Positions 22,901 to 34,080 of a stretch of DNA of 64,000 nt are shown piece by piece. Position 1 is the stretch's first letter. Each line of letters starts with the position of its first letter. The stretch is from Ancylostoma caninum (Eukaryota; Nematoda; Chromadorea; Rhabditida; Ancylostomatidae). Location of the stretch: positions 1,054,001 through 1,118,000 of the forward strand of contig JBAJFG010000111.1 of the NCBI GenBank assembly GCA_037903475.1, read 5' to 3'. A model generated the notes under the pieces. That model saw only the letters and a list, made by a program, of their open reading frames with translations, did no database searches and had not been told where the DNA came from. Both the position numbers and the translations under genes were made by a program.

Positions 22901-25156
22901 GAGATCCCTTGGATAGTGTTAAGGATCACATGGCATTTTAACAGGCGCTAAGCTTATGAGGAGTACCTTGCTACGTCCAAAGTTCCACAGACCTCGCTCA
23001 GCTTACTGCTAAGCCAAATGGTTCTCCTTCATAGCTCTGTCAAGTGTTCGCCAAGATTTTCGTTGAAATTATCAAAGGGAAGAAAACCTTTCATCAACCG
23101 TTATCCGAGCTGATGCGGGAACTGGGAAGGATATCCTTCTTTTCTTTTTTCATTTATTTTTATTCTTTTTTCTTGAATAAGTTAGCCTAGGTTAGGGAGA
23201 GGCAGTGCATTGCAAAATACGAACTGCACGGTATTTTCTGGTCTTTTCATTCTCCCATGGCGATCATTACTGTTTTCTTCTCACATTTTCTCCCGTTCAT
23301 TACTGGAAGTATTTCAGTATGGTGTGCCTTGCTAGATGTGCGATCTAGCGACGAATGGAACTTCTTCCGCTATAATACTCTAGCTGTCCATGTTAGTGAT
23401 CGCCAACTGGACGTTGACATTCCCCGATGTCATCAGGTGCTACCGGATTCTTATAATCATTTTACTTAACTAATTTGTTACTTCCTTCACAGTACGAGGA
23501 ACTAATGACATCTCCTGCTGCGCATTACGGACTGCGTCGCCTGCTGAAGGCGTGGCTGGTTAGCCATCCTCAGTATGTCTATTGGCAAGGATGCGATAGT
23601 TTGGCTGCACCGTTCCTTCTTCTAAACTTCAACAGATTATGTAAGTTCGATTATAGAAATGCTTTGGGAAATCTCCTAAAAATTTGTTTGGGAGGAGTGT
23701 TCGTCAGATTGCTGATCCATATGAATTGCTTACTGTGCTATTGGTAGATAGGAATCATTTCCATCCGAAAAATAAACTTTGGATTCTCTGCTTACACTTT
23801 GCTGCGAAGGTTTTTCGTTTAAATTTTCAGCTACTGCACTGGCTTGTCTCACGGCATTCATCAAGAAGTATCTCAACAATTTCTTCCTCAAAGACAACTC
23901 AGCCATAATTCAAGGTGTGTTTCCATGATATCCATGCTAGAATGATTAAACATTGTTCTAGAAAGCACTACTTTTTCTTTTCAGAACAACTAGCTGTATT
24001 TAATCATCTGCTTGCCTTTGTGGATGCTAAGATGTATACACGTCTCGCTTCCATGGATTTTTACCCAGAATTATTTGCGATTCCTTGGTTTTTGACCTGT
24101 TTCGCTCATGTTCTACCTATCCATAAATTGTTTCACGTATGGGATCAGCTTCTGCAGAGAGATTCTTCATTCCCGCTGTTTATAGGTTGGTTTGTCAAGT
24201 AATATGATATAGCCAGTAGGATTTACTATGTCTCTAATTGTTGCTCCTGGCTTAGGCTTGGCCATCCTCCATCAGCTGCGCCATACTCTTATTGAGGCCT
24301 CTTTCAATGATGCGATATTGTTGTTCTCGGATCTTCCAGGTGAATTTCATAGACAACACATGATTACGCTTGATCAGAAGCCATAAAGCCATCCGATTTC
24401 AGATCTCTCAATGGAGGTGGTAGTAGCAGATTCAGTTGCTTATTACGATCGTGTTCCACCTAGCTGCGCCTTCCGATCGCATGCTACTCCAAATGGTATA
24501 CCACTAGAATTACTTTTTAAGCATAGATTAGTGCATTGAACATTTACGTAGCTCCATTTCAGATTGTAAGGAACCACCACCTCGAGGACTTCCTTGTAGT
24601 CTACAGCACGTGTCTTATCAAGAGTTAAAGAAATGGCACTGCCCTCGCATATCTACAGAGGAATTCGCTTGGAGGGTGTCTGATCAGCTGATTGTTGCGA
24701 TTGATATACGACCTCAAATAGAGTGAGTTCAGAATTCCTACAAGTTCGTTTGGGTGAGAAATGCTGGTATAAGATACCCGACGCTAATTATTTTCTGCTA
24801 TCCTTATAGCGTTTTCTTTGCTCAGATTTGGAAGAGGATGCGTATTACGTTCAATCAACTATCCTAATATCAATGACTCATCGCTGTTGAACATTGCCGA
24901 ACCTCTAAGAGTCGCACAAAGGAACCAACATCCAATCTGTATCGTTGGCGGAAAGGATGTGGAGATGACTCGTAAGGTTCGACCATCGTCCATTCATTTC
25001 TTGGTCTTGGTTTCTTAATTTGCTGAAAGTTATTTTATTCTTATTTTTTAGTTCTCTGCTGACTTGGTGAACATGGGCATCGATGGGGTTTGTGTGCTTG
25101 ATGGAGGTTTCGAAGCGATTCGTCATAATACTTCACTTATTCATGTACCTCACTGA
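19963..25156 (+). CDS. tbck-1: TBCK: TBC-domain protein kinase-like protein, 19 exons
   Basis: Predicted scaffold of endosomal/Rab-linked mRNA traffic; the human protein is a FERRY-complex subunit. Exons: 19963-20152, 20919-20988, 21174-21341, 21407-21560, 21656-21725, 21780-21958 (or 21985), 22026-22216, 22311-22410, 22475-22597, 22657-22765, 23318-23436, 23493-23640, 23831-23914, 23985-24185, 24256-24339, 24403-24495, 24563-24722, 24826-24976, 25052-25156. The product is about 832-841 aa. The pseudokinase domain (1 to about 260) keeps VAPEQLV and [13 protein letters not shown] but has NSDSILL where HRD should be and no DFG. The TBC domain shows [40 protein letters not shown] and [17 protein letters not shown]-terminal rhodanese-like domain ends in [12 protein letters not shown]. 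The ATG directly follows a TTTTCTAG acceptor, suggesting trans-splicing. Exon 9 appears to use a GC donor, and the end of exon 6 is unresolved. Confidence 0.92.
20273..20858. repeat. 586-bp foldback element in TBCK intron 1
   Basis: The left end GGTACTATTGTACTTCATCC pairs with the right end GAAGTATGTGCAATAGTGCC, and the inverted homology continues inward (CTCGAAAAA..., TTTCCCTGGAAACTTG and its complement, TGCTGATCACAATTATCAT and its complement, ATCGATTTTATT). TGCTGATCACGAATATCATC also recurs directly. No coding frame. It fills most of the intron 20153-20918. Confidence 0.75.
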
Positions 25157-25697
25157 ACAATGGTGCTCTACAAGAAAGTGCTGCCTTATTACGCGTCCAT
25201 GTGCCTTTTGTTCCGCCATTCGCGTGATCCTTAAGAGATTCTATGGAAATATTATGTCTTATAAAGTTGTTTCTGCACCTCTCTCTTGCACTCGCCATGA
25301 AAATTTAGAAATAGAGCAAAGAATTGGTGAAATTTCTAGGAAGGTTTTATAACTTCGGCGTCTGTGAACGCATCGTGACTGGTCCTTGAATTGTAGCCAG
25401 AGACGTGGTTTTTATTTTGACAATACGTTTGTGACACTTCTTGATGTTGTGATTTCTATAATTAGGATGGAGGTGAATCTGAGAACAAAATACCTAGTAC
25501 GAGAGCATACGTTGCTACTTTTATTTTGGAAAGCAGTGGTTGATTGAATTGCTGCTGGAACCGTAGTGGGCCCAAAAATTTTGACAAAGGAAGCTGAAAA
25601 GGCATGCGGGGTTATTTGAGGTTCTAGATGGGAATAGCGGGTCTACATTGTACGGCAAAAAATTTTTTCAATGGTTATGGAAGGTAAACTGTAGCTA

Positions 25698-25790
25698 GAA
25701 TATAATAGAATAGAAAATATATAATATATAATAGAATATCATATAGTATAAATAATATAATATAAAATAATGTAATATAATATATGTAAT
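25698..25790. repeat. AT-rich microsatellite
   Basis: Imperfect repeats of TATAATA/ATAGAATA units with no coding meaning. Confidence 0.75.
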
Positions 25791-25814
25791 AGGATACAAA
25801 ACTACCCCTCCTGG

Positions 25815-25930
25815 GAAAATTTGAAAAGATGCTGTGAAATACCGTATCCACAGCATATTTGCCGTTACCCTACAAGAATGGGGGTTACAGAACAAATTGT
25901 GATATTCGTGTTCAGCACATCGAATACCTT
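25815..25930. repeat. Dispersed repeat, related to a copy at 34615-34715
   Basis: AAAATTTGAA, GAAATACCG, TTACCCTA and GGGGTTAC blocks occur in the same order in the reverse complement of 34615-34715, at roughly 70 percent identity by eye. TGATATTCGTGTTCAGCA also resembles the interior of the 20273-20858 foldback. Confidence 0.45.
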
Positions 25931-27077
25931 TCCCCCCTCCCACCTCCCATGTGAAGTCTCGGTGGAAGAAATTCCTTGAATTTTTTGGGTCTGCTGAGGT
26001 CAAATAGTGTCCAACCTCAGGCTCGATGTGAGCAGCCGTGTAGATGAAAATTAAAAAAAAAATGGCATGGATGCGCACTTTGCTAGTTTTATCCTAGAAA
26101 AGAAACAGTCAGTCAATGTTCATGTCCTCCGATTCCCTTTTTTTACTCTGGATGAAGGAAGATGCATTCATTTCGATTCTTGTACTTAGGATGATCGCTG
26201 GCGCCAAAGTGTTCATTCTTTTCTTTATATTTTTTTTGTTCATCCAGACTAAACGACATATCAGACATTTTATCTATTGGTGTCATATGTAAATCAAAAC
26301 CTATTGTTTCACGCAGTCTTAACGATAAAAGCTGAGTTACTAGGAAAGAAAAGGGTAATTCACTTAAGCAAACATCGTAAACATAATTCAAACAATGCTT
26401 TTCCTACAGAGTCTTTATAACCAGTGCGACTGTCTGCTCCAGATGGCGTTGTGAAGCCTCAACGTAATTGGAAAACAGCTCCTGCACTGTCATATTAACC
26501 TTCGGGGAACAGAGGCAATCACAACCACGAGTGTAAAACTGCCGAAGTGAAGTGACGACCACCAACTCTTCCGCGCATTGTTCTCAGTGATATTTTCTAC
26601 ATAAACAAACTTCTGCCTCTATGGATATTGAGAACCGTCAAGATGCTTTTGTCCTCCTGAAACACCATGTTTTGTACATATTATATTGAAATCTTTTTGT
26701 TTTTTCTTGACATTCCAACGGTGACATCCTTCCGACTTGTGCAAATCATATGAAGAGTGATGCGATTAAAACTTTCACTTTGTCGACCGATTGTCCCATC
26801 ACCGCGTCTTCCAGAAATGCCAAACATTGGTCTGAAAGAGCTTCTGTATAACAAATTATATTTTATTTTGAAATCCTAATTCCATTTTTCACTTGGTTCG
26901 TCACGAAAGAAGACTTGGAGCTGAGTTTGAACTTCTTGTAACAATGCTCTTATAGTAATGAATCAGTCGAAAATATTGAGCTGCGGAAGTTCTGCAGGTC
27001 GTTCCTAGATTAACTACAATATATGATTCTTATCCTATCTACGCAGATGTATAGGTCATTTGAAGGATCTGAGGAAG

Positions 27078-27138
27078 GTCTGAAAAAAAATTTTAAATAA
27101 GCGTTTCAGTCTGAAAAAAATTTTAAATAAGCGTTTCA
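27078..27138. repeat. About 30-bp tandem duplication, 2 copies
   Basis: GTCTGAAAAAAA-TTTTAAATAAGCGTTTCA occurs twice head to tail, differing by one A in the homopolymer. Confidence 0.8.
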
Positions 27139-28111
27139 AACCACGTATTAGAACTGGGATATCACAGAGTTCCAGAAATCTCTGAATACTGGAAATCGAA
27201 TTTCCCCCACTTGCTGGGCAAGGGACATGAAGGTAAAGCGCAAGAACGTTTTCCAGGTTTTTTTCCTATTCTCTAATTCCTTTGGTACCCACAACTTACA
27301 TACGTAGCTCCATAGCTTCGCAAGGCTATATCTCGTTCCATATAAATATTTCTTTCCTGCTCTTCTCTACTCTTAAAATCAGGGCATAGCTACAGTTTAA
27401 GATCGCTCCTTAGCACTCTGCGCTCATGAATTTGGAAAAATCTAGAGAAAAGGAAACACATGCAATTTTGAAAGTGATTTAAAGACTGAGGATCTTGAAT
27501 TGAAAACGGAATATGGTGTTAACTTCAGACGCTCGCTCAGATTACTGAGAAAGAGACGAATAATTCGGAATATCTTCTGGTTCTGGTTGAACTCATGTGT
27601 GACTGTCCTTTTTCATTAACCTTGATATCTTCTCAGAGACTGGATTATTGTACTATAAACGTCTTAGTTGTTCATAAAGATGTGGCAAAGTGTGACAAGT
27701 ACAAATTTATTCGTTTATTTGTTAGATTTCGGTAGGGAAAGGGATGTTATTAATCAAGGAGCCTGACAATTATTTTAGTGTGCTGTATCTTTCTATTTAA
27801 AAATTTTACGGTACTCGAACACAAAACTGTACAATTTATCTGCTAAGTCCACTAAAGTTGCATAGCCAGCCCCATTTTTGTGACGTGATCCTGAATCTTT
27901 CGCAGATTTATTTATCTTCTCAACTTCAGAAAGAAATATATAGTATGTACAATAGTTTCAAACAATGATTCGCCGCAACTGTATTTCTGTAATGTATTTC
28001 TTCCTGAACTTAAGAGGGATTTTCTTGTATTTTTAAATGATTTTTTTTTCTTCCTGAATCATTCAACGCGATGTAAATTGTACACAATATAATACACCAT
28101 TTCTTTAAAAG

Positions 28112-28633
28112 TTAAAAACTGGTGACTTTTTGTTCTCTGAAGTCATCTAACCTCTTAGAGCAGATTATGTCTCCAGTAAATCCATTTGTTGACTGAGATA
28201 TAAGCTTGAGTTCGATATTATAGTGGATAATAAGAACAGTCCCGATTTTTGAGTCCATGTTTTCCGTGGATGTTCGTGGGTTGCGCATCAAGAAGACATA
28301 ATGGCGTGATTCGACAGTTGTGATATTTGTGCGATGGCACGTGATGCATCGTGGTGTACTGTCTCGGAAGTGTCGACTCTTTGAGTGGTGATGTGAGAGC
28401 CTTTCTGAAAAATAAATCCCAGACCAAGATGAAGACGCTGCTTCGACCCCGCGGGAAGTTTCATGGCAATTATCGCGCAGTTCACTGATGGCATTCTCAT
28501 TGTGCAGAAGTGTTGGCGAGAATGGTATGGGCGAGCGACGACCAACCGGGTTCGCATTACAACACCAGCACCACGGAGGCATCAGCAACGGAGCGGTGGT
28601 GTCGATCCGACCGGGACATTCTCGGTGGTCCAT
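28112..28633 (-). other. Unrecognised open frame of 173 codons
   Basis: The longest single open frame after the transposase. It starts MDHRECPGRIDTTAPLL and ends in FREQKVTSF. It has a Cys/Trp/Pro-rich N-terminus but no domain I recognise, and the opposite strand is also open over much of it. It could be an exon, or chance openness in a GC-richer patch. I do not assign a function. Confidence 0.2.
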
Positions 28634-29861
28634 ACATCATGGTTTCACGGTCAACCTAGGCGTTGCGCGTTGTGCGTCGTTCTCCAGACTCTCGTTCTCG
28701 CCGTCTTTGTGTCTCGTTCTCGTATCCGATGCGCTTCACTGATCGCTCCCTCCTTATTTCTCCCCTTGTCTTCCATTCTCATCTCTCCCAATTTGTAACT
28801 GCCGCGATTTGCCGTCGCAAAACCACACACGCACACACGTACATACACTCACTCACCCGACCGCCATATCGACGCCCACCCCTTTCTCTGCACCCAATTG
28901 TTATCAAATTATCAAACGCACTATCAAGTGATTTATATCTACAAGACACGCTTTAAAAAACAAGCCGAAGCGTGGATCCGTCGACACGCGGCTAATCCCC
29001 ACCACCATTGGTCGCTCAAAAAAGGGGCGTGACTTTTGATTCTCTATAGGTCAAAACCTCGGGAGTAGTGACCTCTGAGAATTCGTATGCGATCAGAAAT
29101 AAGTTCATATTTGTTAGGCTTTCCAATACTGATTAGTGATAATTACGCAGTTTATCTCGGTCCAAGGAGATAACAAAACTTAGTAGGCAACTTACGAAAA
29201 TCTTTGTTTTCTAAAGCACCTCTGCCACTATTTCCAAACATCATGTTATTTTTGAATCAGTGAATCAGTCGCGTGATCGTTTTCAGGGATCTCTCACGTG
29301 TGGTATAGAATTAGATGCTTTTCGACATTTGATTGTCTCCTTAGTACAAATCAAACCCGCAACGAAATTTATAGTTTATATGTACATTAATTCACGTATT
29401 CAGACAATAATTGTTCCAGAAATTGTTTCTTTCTAACCAAATAGCACTTTGCACTGGAGATTCTCTTCTCTCTGATTGTGATCATTGTTCTTTTCGCGTT
29501 TTTTTCTCTTTTGGCACATGAATCACACCTGAATATACCGCTTGTAAATAAATGCACAGTTGTTACAGTATTTCTTATTGCTCCTTCCAAATATGCGCCC
29601 ACCGAAATCAGAAGTTAAGATATCAGGGTAGAGATTTGTTGAATGCGTTAGCTGGAATTATCATAAGGTGAATTTACTAAACATTAAACAATTACAATAA
29701 ACATTACACAAGGCGTTTTTTGCGATTTATACGACATTCATCATGAAATAGCAGCTTAGAGTTTGTTCTTAGCTACTGTAGAATTCTGAACCAAACATGA
29801 CCACAGTACATGTACGTATGTATATGGCAAAAATTTTTTCCAATCAGCTGTTCATGTCCGC

Positions 29862-29896
29862 TGACTGGTAATGACTGGTAATGACTGGTAATGACT
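29862..29896. repeat. 10-bp tandem repeat, 3.5 copies
   Basis: TGACTGGTAA is repeated three times in a row with a partial fourth unit. Confidence 0.75.
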
Positions 29897-31492
29897 TATC
29901 GAGACAACAAAAGAAAAACTTGTGACTTCACCAATCTTCAATGACCGGTCCGAATTTCTATTCATTATAGAAAACAGGGAATATATGAAATTATTAGGCA
30001 ATATTTTATGGAGTGGGAAATTCAAAATTCCTCTTTTTTGAGAGAGAGGCCATACGCCATGCCCACTTTCTCGAATATCCTTCCCATTTCTCTCCGGAAA
30101 GGCAGTGACCAAAAACATCAAAGGATAAATGGGAATTTGAGGAAATTTCCGCATATCGTTAGGTATACTTGTATGTTCTTTCCTTGGTATAAATAATGAT
30201 AAGTAGAGCCATTAGCGAAAGGCTTAAAAACAGAGGCTTGCATAACCCCTTCCAGACGGTTAAAGTGTTTGTTTTAGGTCTTGCATAACATTAGGAATAT
30301 ACTTATGTACTGCACATAAGACAGTGACGTAGGTGCATGGACCAATAAATTAATTCTCAGGAAAAGCCTAAGTCTACATACATAGTTATGCAGTAACATA
30401 CAAGACATACAATATATGCGTTAAACTTTACTACCTGAAATAATTTTTATCTATCTATTTTTTCTTCCAAGGAGCAACATGGACTTCTACGATAGTGGGT
30501 AACTGCACCAACGTGAGAGAACCGTAGGAGGACAGGCTCGTCTCTCAATCTTAGGTCCTCGGCTAGAAAAAAGTGCTTATACTCCCGTGGTGTACATTCC
30601 TACAAAAAATTGCTCGTGCTTATGATGAACTGGTAGCAGTCCTTTTTAAATAAATGTACTCAACGTTTTTTAAATGAAGAAAGGGAAACGTGAGTCAGGA
30701 ATGGAAGTCTTGATACATCTGTCCAGAGGTTTTTTTTTTGAAATAGATAACGACTTCGCGAAAGTACCTATACAGACCTTCAAGACTGCAGCCTTATTGA
30801 ACACAATGTCAAGAATTTTTGGACGAAAGGTTTCTACAGTGTTATCGTAGCGTTCTCGCACAGTCAGCGTCCTTCCTGCAGAATTATTGCCAAACTCTTT
30901 GGATACACTCAGATTTCGTTGCTTTTATTCACCAGTCCGAATGAATGAAGTCATTTTTGGAAATGAATAGCATATCCAGCTTTCGATCATTTGATATGGC
31001 TTGATGATGGCACTCCTTTTAATACCCAGAGGAAGTCCTGAATCCGACTAATTCATGTTGCTTCAAGACAATCCGCTTAGGCGGGTTTGCCAAGTTTGGC
31101 CCGATGCCAGTGCCTTTTCGTTTTCATTGTTTGCTCAGGGCAAAGGTATGAGCTGCCCCTCCTCCTTTTACCATGCCAAGTTTACGATGTTCAAATACAA
31201 TAAAAATTCGGCCCGACAACGCTTCGCACACACCTTTCTCAACACATCCCTATTATTGCGGCTTTTTGGAACATTTCTCGTCTCGTATATTTGCCACAAT
31301 TGCAATACGGCCCACGTTTCGACGCATTTTCAGGACGTCGCCTCGCTTAGGATGCGAGTTAGTCACGTTTCAACGGATTTCTACGGTTAGCACACTTTGT
31401 GAGTATTATGGACAAAAAAATACGAATCTTTTCTTTTGATACGTTCTGTTTTCGAACACACTCTTCCCTCCGATCCGTACAGCCTCGACAAA

Positions 31493-34080
31493 ATGATGAC
31501 ACGCGAGCACAGCCTTCGCGATTGCCTCAGCGATCCGTATACGGACTTTTTCGCAAAGGAGTAAGTCACTGCATATCCATGATCGAAGAAACTAGGATGT
31601 TACGGGTGTGTTTACAGGTCACTGCAGCACATCATGGATCCTCATCAGATTCACTTTAACGTGTCCACGACAGGGAGCAGTAAAAAACTATACGAGGACG
31701 ATCACAGCACCTCGTTTCAGTGTGCCGCTCCACTCTTTGAACTACCTCATAGTAACCCCATGAATGTGCTGTTGTATGAAATGCCTCCGGTGAGTTCAAT
31801 TCTGCGCTCTGATGATTTTTGATTTCTCAGTGGAACTATAAAAACATGCATTGATGAGGTCCTCGTGCATGGATGACCACGGAGACGAACCCATGCTTTT
31901 GATAGTCTGGGTGGGAACAAATGTCATTATTTCCGAGTATGACACCTCAAAATAGTACGGGTGGAATTTTGACTTTTTTTGGATGAAACACTAGTAAAAA
32001 CGAAACTATAGTTACCAAAGTACGGCGGTTTATTTTTAGGTGGGGCCTTAGCGTCTGGAAACAGGCATTAAAGTTGGCGCTAGTAGCGCACAACTGCGCA
32101 ACCTCGGGCGCATAACTTTGCATCATAACTTTGCACATCTCAATAATACACATAAAAGGCTAACGCTTTGTTGCCTAGAGTAAGCCAAGCGTGCGAACTT
32201 CGAGACTTTTAATCAACGCCTTCTGCGAATCGCCCTATTTCATCACTTTTCCTCATAACCTATTCCATGTACTCTCACTTTACGGACAACATCGAGCACA
32301 TCCTGCTAGCGCATTATCAAATTACTCACCTACTTGCTTTGAGAGCAGAATTCCAGATTTAATCCCACTCAAATTAGCTGGATCATGTCCCCGATGTTAA
32401 TTGCACGAACTGCAATATTGCATTTCAGATGGGCATGTATCCGTCATCCTCCCGAAGTGAACTCGAAGTGAACACATCAGCACACTTGCCCACCGTGTTC
32501 CCTATCCCTTCAGCGACGTATCTTCACCAATCTCATTCTCCCAGTGAATATATCCCAAATGGTTACTCACCACCACCACAGGATCCAATTTATCCACCAA
32601 AACCTCCTTCCCAGCACCTGAGCCCTCTCATTAAGCCGAAAAAACGTATTCAGGTAGGGATTTTCGAGAGCATTGGCAGATAGCTAGCTTATCTTGAAAT
32701 ATTTCGTTTTGTGGAGCTCTGGATTTCAGGCAGTGCCGTGTCATTCAAATTCTGTATGCGCCAATTGCAAAACGACGGAGACGACACTGTGGCGAAGGGC
32801 AAAAACAGGGGAAATCGAGTGCAAGTGAGTTGTTGCACCTAAAGGGCAAAATCTTTTCTGGAAATTCCAGCGCTAAGGAAAATTTAATCAACGTTGATGT
32901 TCCCCAGATCAGTTATCGTGAAATTTTGAAGCATAACAAATAAAACAACTCTCCAGCACATCAACGATTTCAAAGATAGAGCAGGAACAACAGGAGAATG
33001 AAATGCAAAGATACCATTATTATTTATCTTAAAGTTACATAGGTAATTGCCAATCATCTGGCAATTATTCATAGACTTGAAAAGAGACTCTAAAAATCAA
33101 CGCAGCTACTAGTTCCGCTTGTCAAGTCGGATCAAGTTTTGGACGGAACCGAATGATGGTTCATTGAAAATGTTGACCATATGAGCAAGGCGGAGAATAT
33201 CGTTTCTGGAAATGATAGTTTAGTGAAGATCGCTCTATTCAAGATTTTCACGCTTTATATGGTCCGTCTCATCAGGGAAGACAGGTGGACAGAAATTAAA
33301 GGAAAAGTGCGCGACAAAGTGTGCCATCTTCAAGAGAGGCGAACTTTAAGTGCAGACGGTAGACAAGTACTAAGTTATTGTTTTTATAACGGACCATGGA
33401 TAATGCGCCCTTATCCCTATATGGCTAAGATGCCGAGATAACCCCTGTACTCGTTAGGATTCGCAGATTTTTACCCAGCTAAGTTTTTCGATTCAGGGAA
33501 GGCACTCACTTGTTTTATGCTGAAACAGAACTTTGCAACAAGTCCTGCTCCTCACGAAATGAAACAGATTCCTCTGCTGAAGAATCGCGGCGGGTCCTGA
33601 TCGAACGCTCGAGTAGGTCTCGCCGCGATCCTGAGGCCTCGACGTTCTGAACCGGGTGTGGAGCGTTGTATCTGAAAGGGGCGGTGCAGTCCAGCTCTGT
33701 GAATGGTCAATTTGTCCAACTAGCCAATCACAGGGCTCGACTGCGCCGCTCACTTCAGGTATAACCCTTGTGAAACTGTGCAGAGTCTTCCTTGGAGAAG
33801 GACAGCAGAACTCGTGTACCTTGGACAACTCAGCAGTGGTGCGCAGTAATCAGGATAGTTGGCTGATTGTATGCTTTGAAACTCCCAGGGAGCAAGTCAG
33901 TTGTCGGATAACATTCGGTGAGGTCCAACTCACTTACTTTTCAGCGCGTGCAACTTGTACTTCCGTAAGAACAACACGAAGAGACCGATGTCGTTGTGCA
34001 AGGATACGATAATGAAGAGAAATCGAAAGCCACGAGCCGACGCGTCATCAGCCACGAAACATTCGGCCGTCTCCGGATGA
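31493..34080 (+). CDS. Single-finger GATA transcription factor, ELT-3-like, 5 exons
   Basis: Nuclear DNA-binding regulator; ELT-3 in C. elegans acts in the epidermis. Exons 31493-31560, 31618-31789, 32429-32653, 32730-32824 and 33945-34080 give 231 aa, about the size of ELT-3. The N-terminal 150 residues are Ser/Pro/His-rich and probably regulatory (QSHSPSEY, YPPKPPSQHLSPL). The only zinc finger is C-terminal at 165-189: C-x2-C-x17-C-x2-C, with CANCKTTETTLWRRAKTGE and CNACNLYFRKNN, followed by a basic arm MKRNRKPR. The finger is split by a 1,120-nt intron (32825-33944), which contains a palindromic MITE. Phases fit at every junction. The start exon follows a GTACAG acceptor at 31482, and a second ATG follows immediately. 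Assignment to ELT-3 rather than other worm GATA factors rests on the single finger, the size and the KRNRKPR arm. The GATA family itself is certain. Confidence 0.88.
33654..33770. repeat. Palindromic MITE, copy 3 of 3 (diverged)
   Basis: GGGTGTGGAGCGTT...GTATCTGAAAG pairs with CACTTCAGGTATAACCCTT, and the interior CCAGCTCTGTGAATGGTCAA matches the AAGCTCTACGAGTGGTCGGT block of copy 2. It lies in the GATA-factor intron 4 and is the most diverged of the three. Confidence 0.65.

Larger units (their letters stand above)
25157..31482. other. Large intergenic region between TBCK and the GATA factor
   Basis: About 6.3 kb without a recognisable gene. It contains an AT microsatellite (25698-25790), a dispersed-repeat copy (25815-25930), two short tandem duplications (27078-27138, 29862-29896) and an open minus frame of 173 codons at 28112-28633 next to a pyrimidine-rich stretch (28660-28860). 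Part of it is probably the upstream control region of the GATA-factor gene. Confidence 0.5.
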
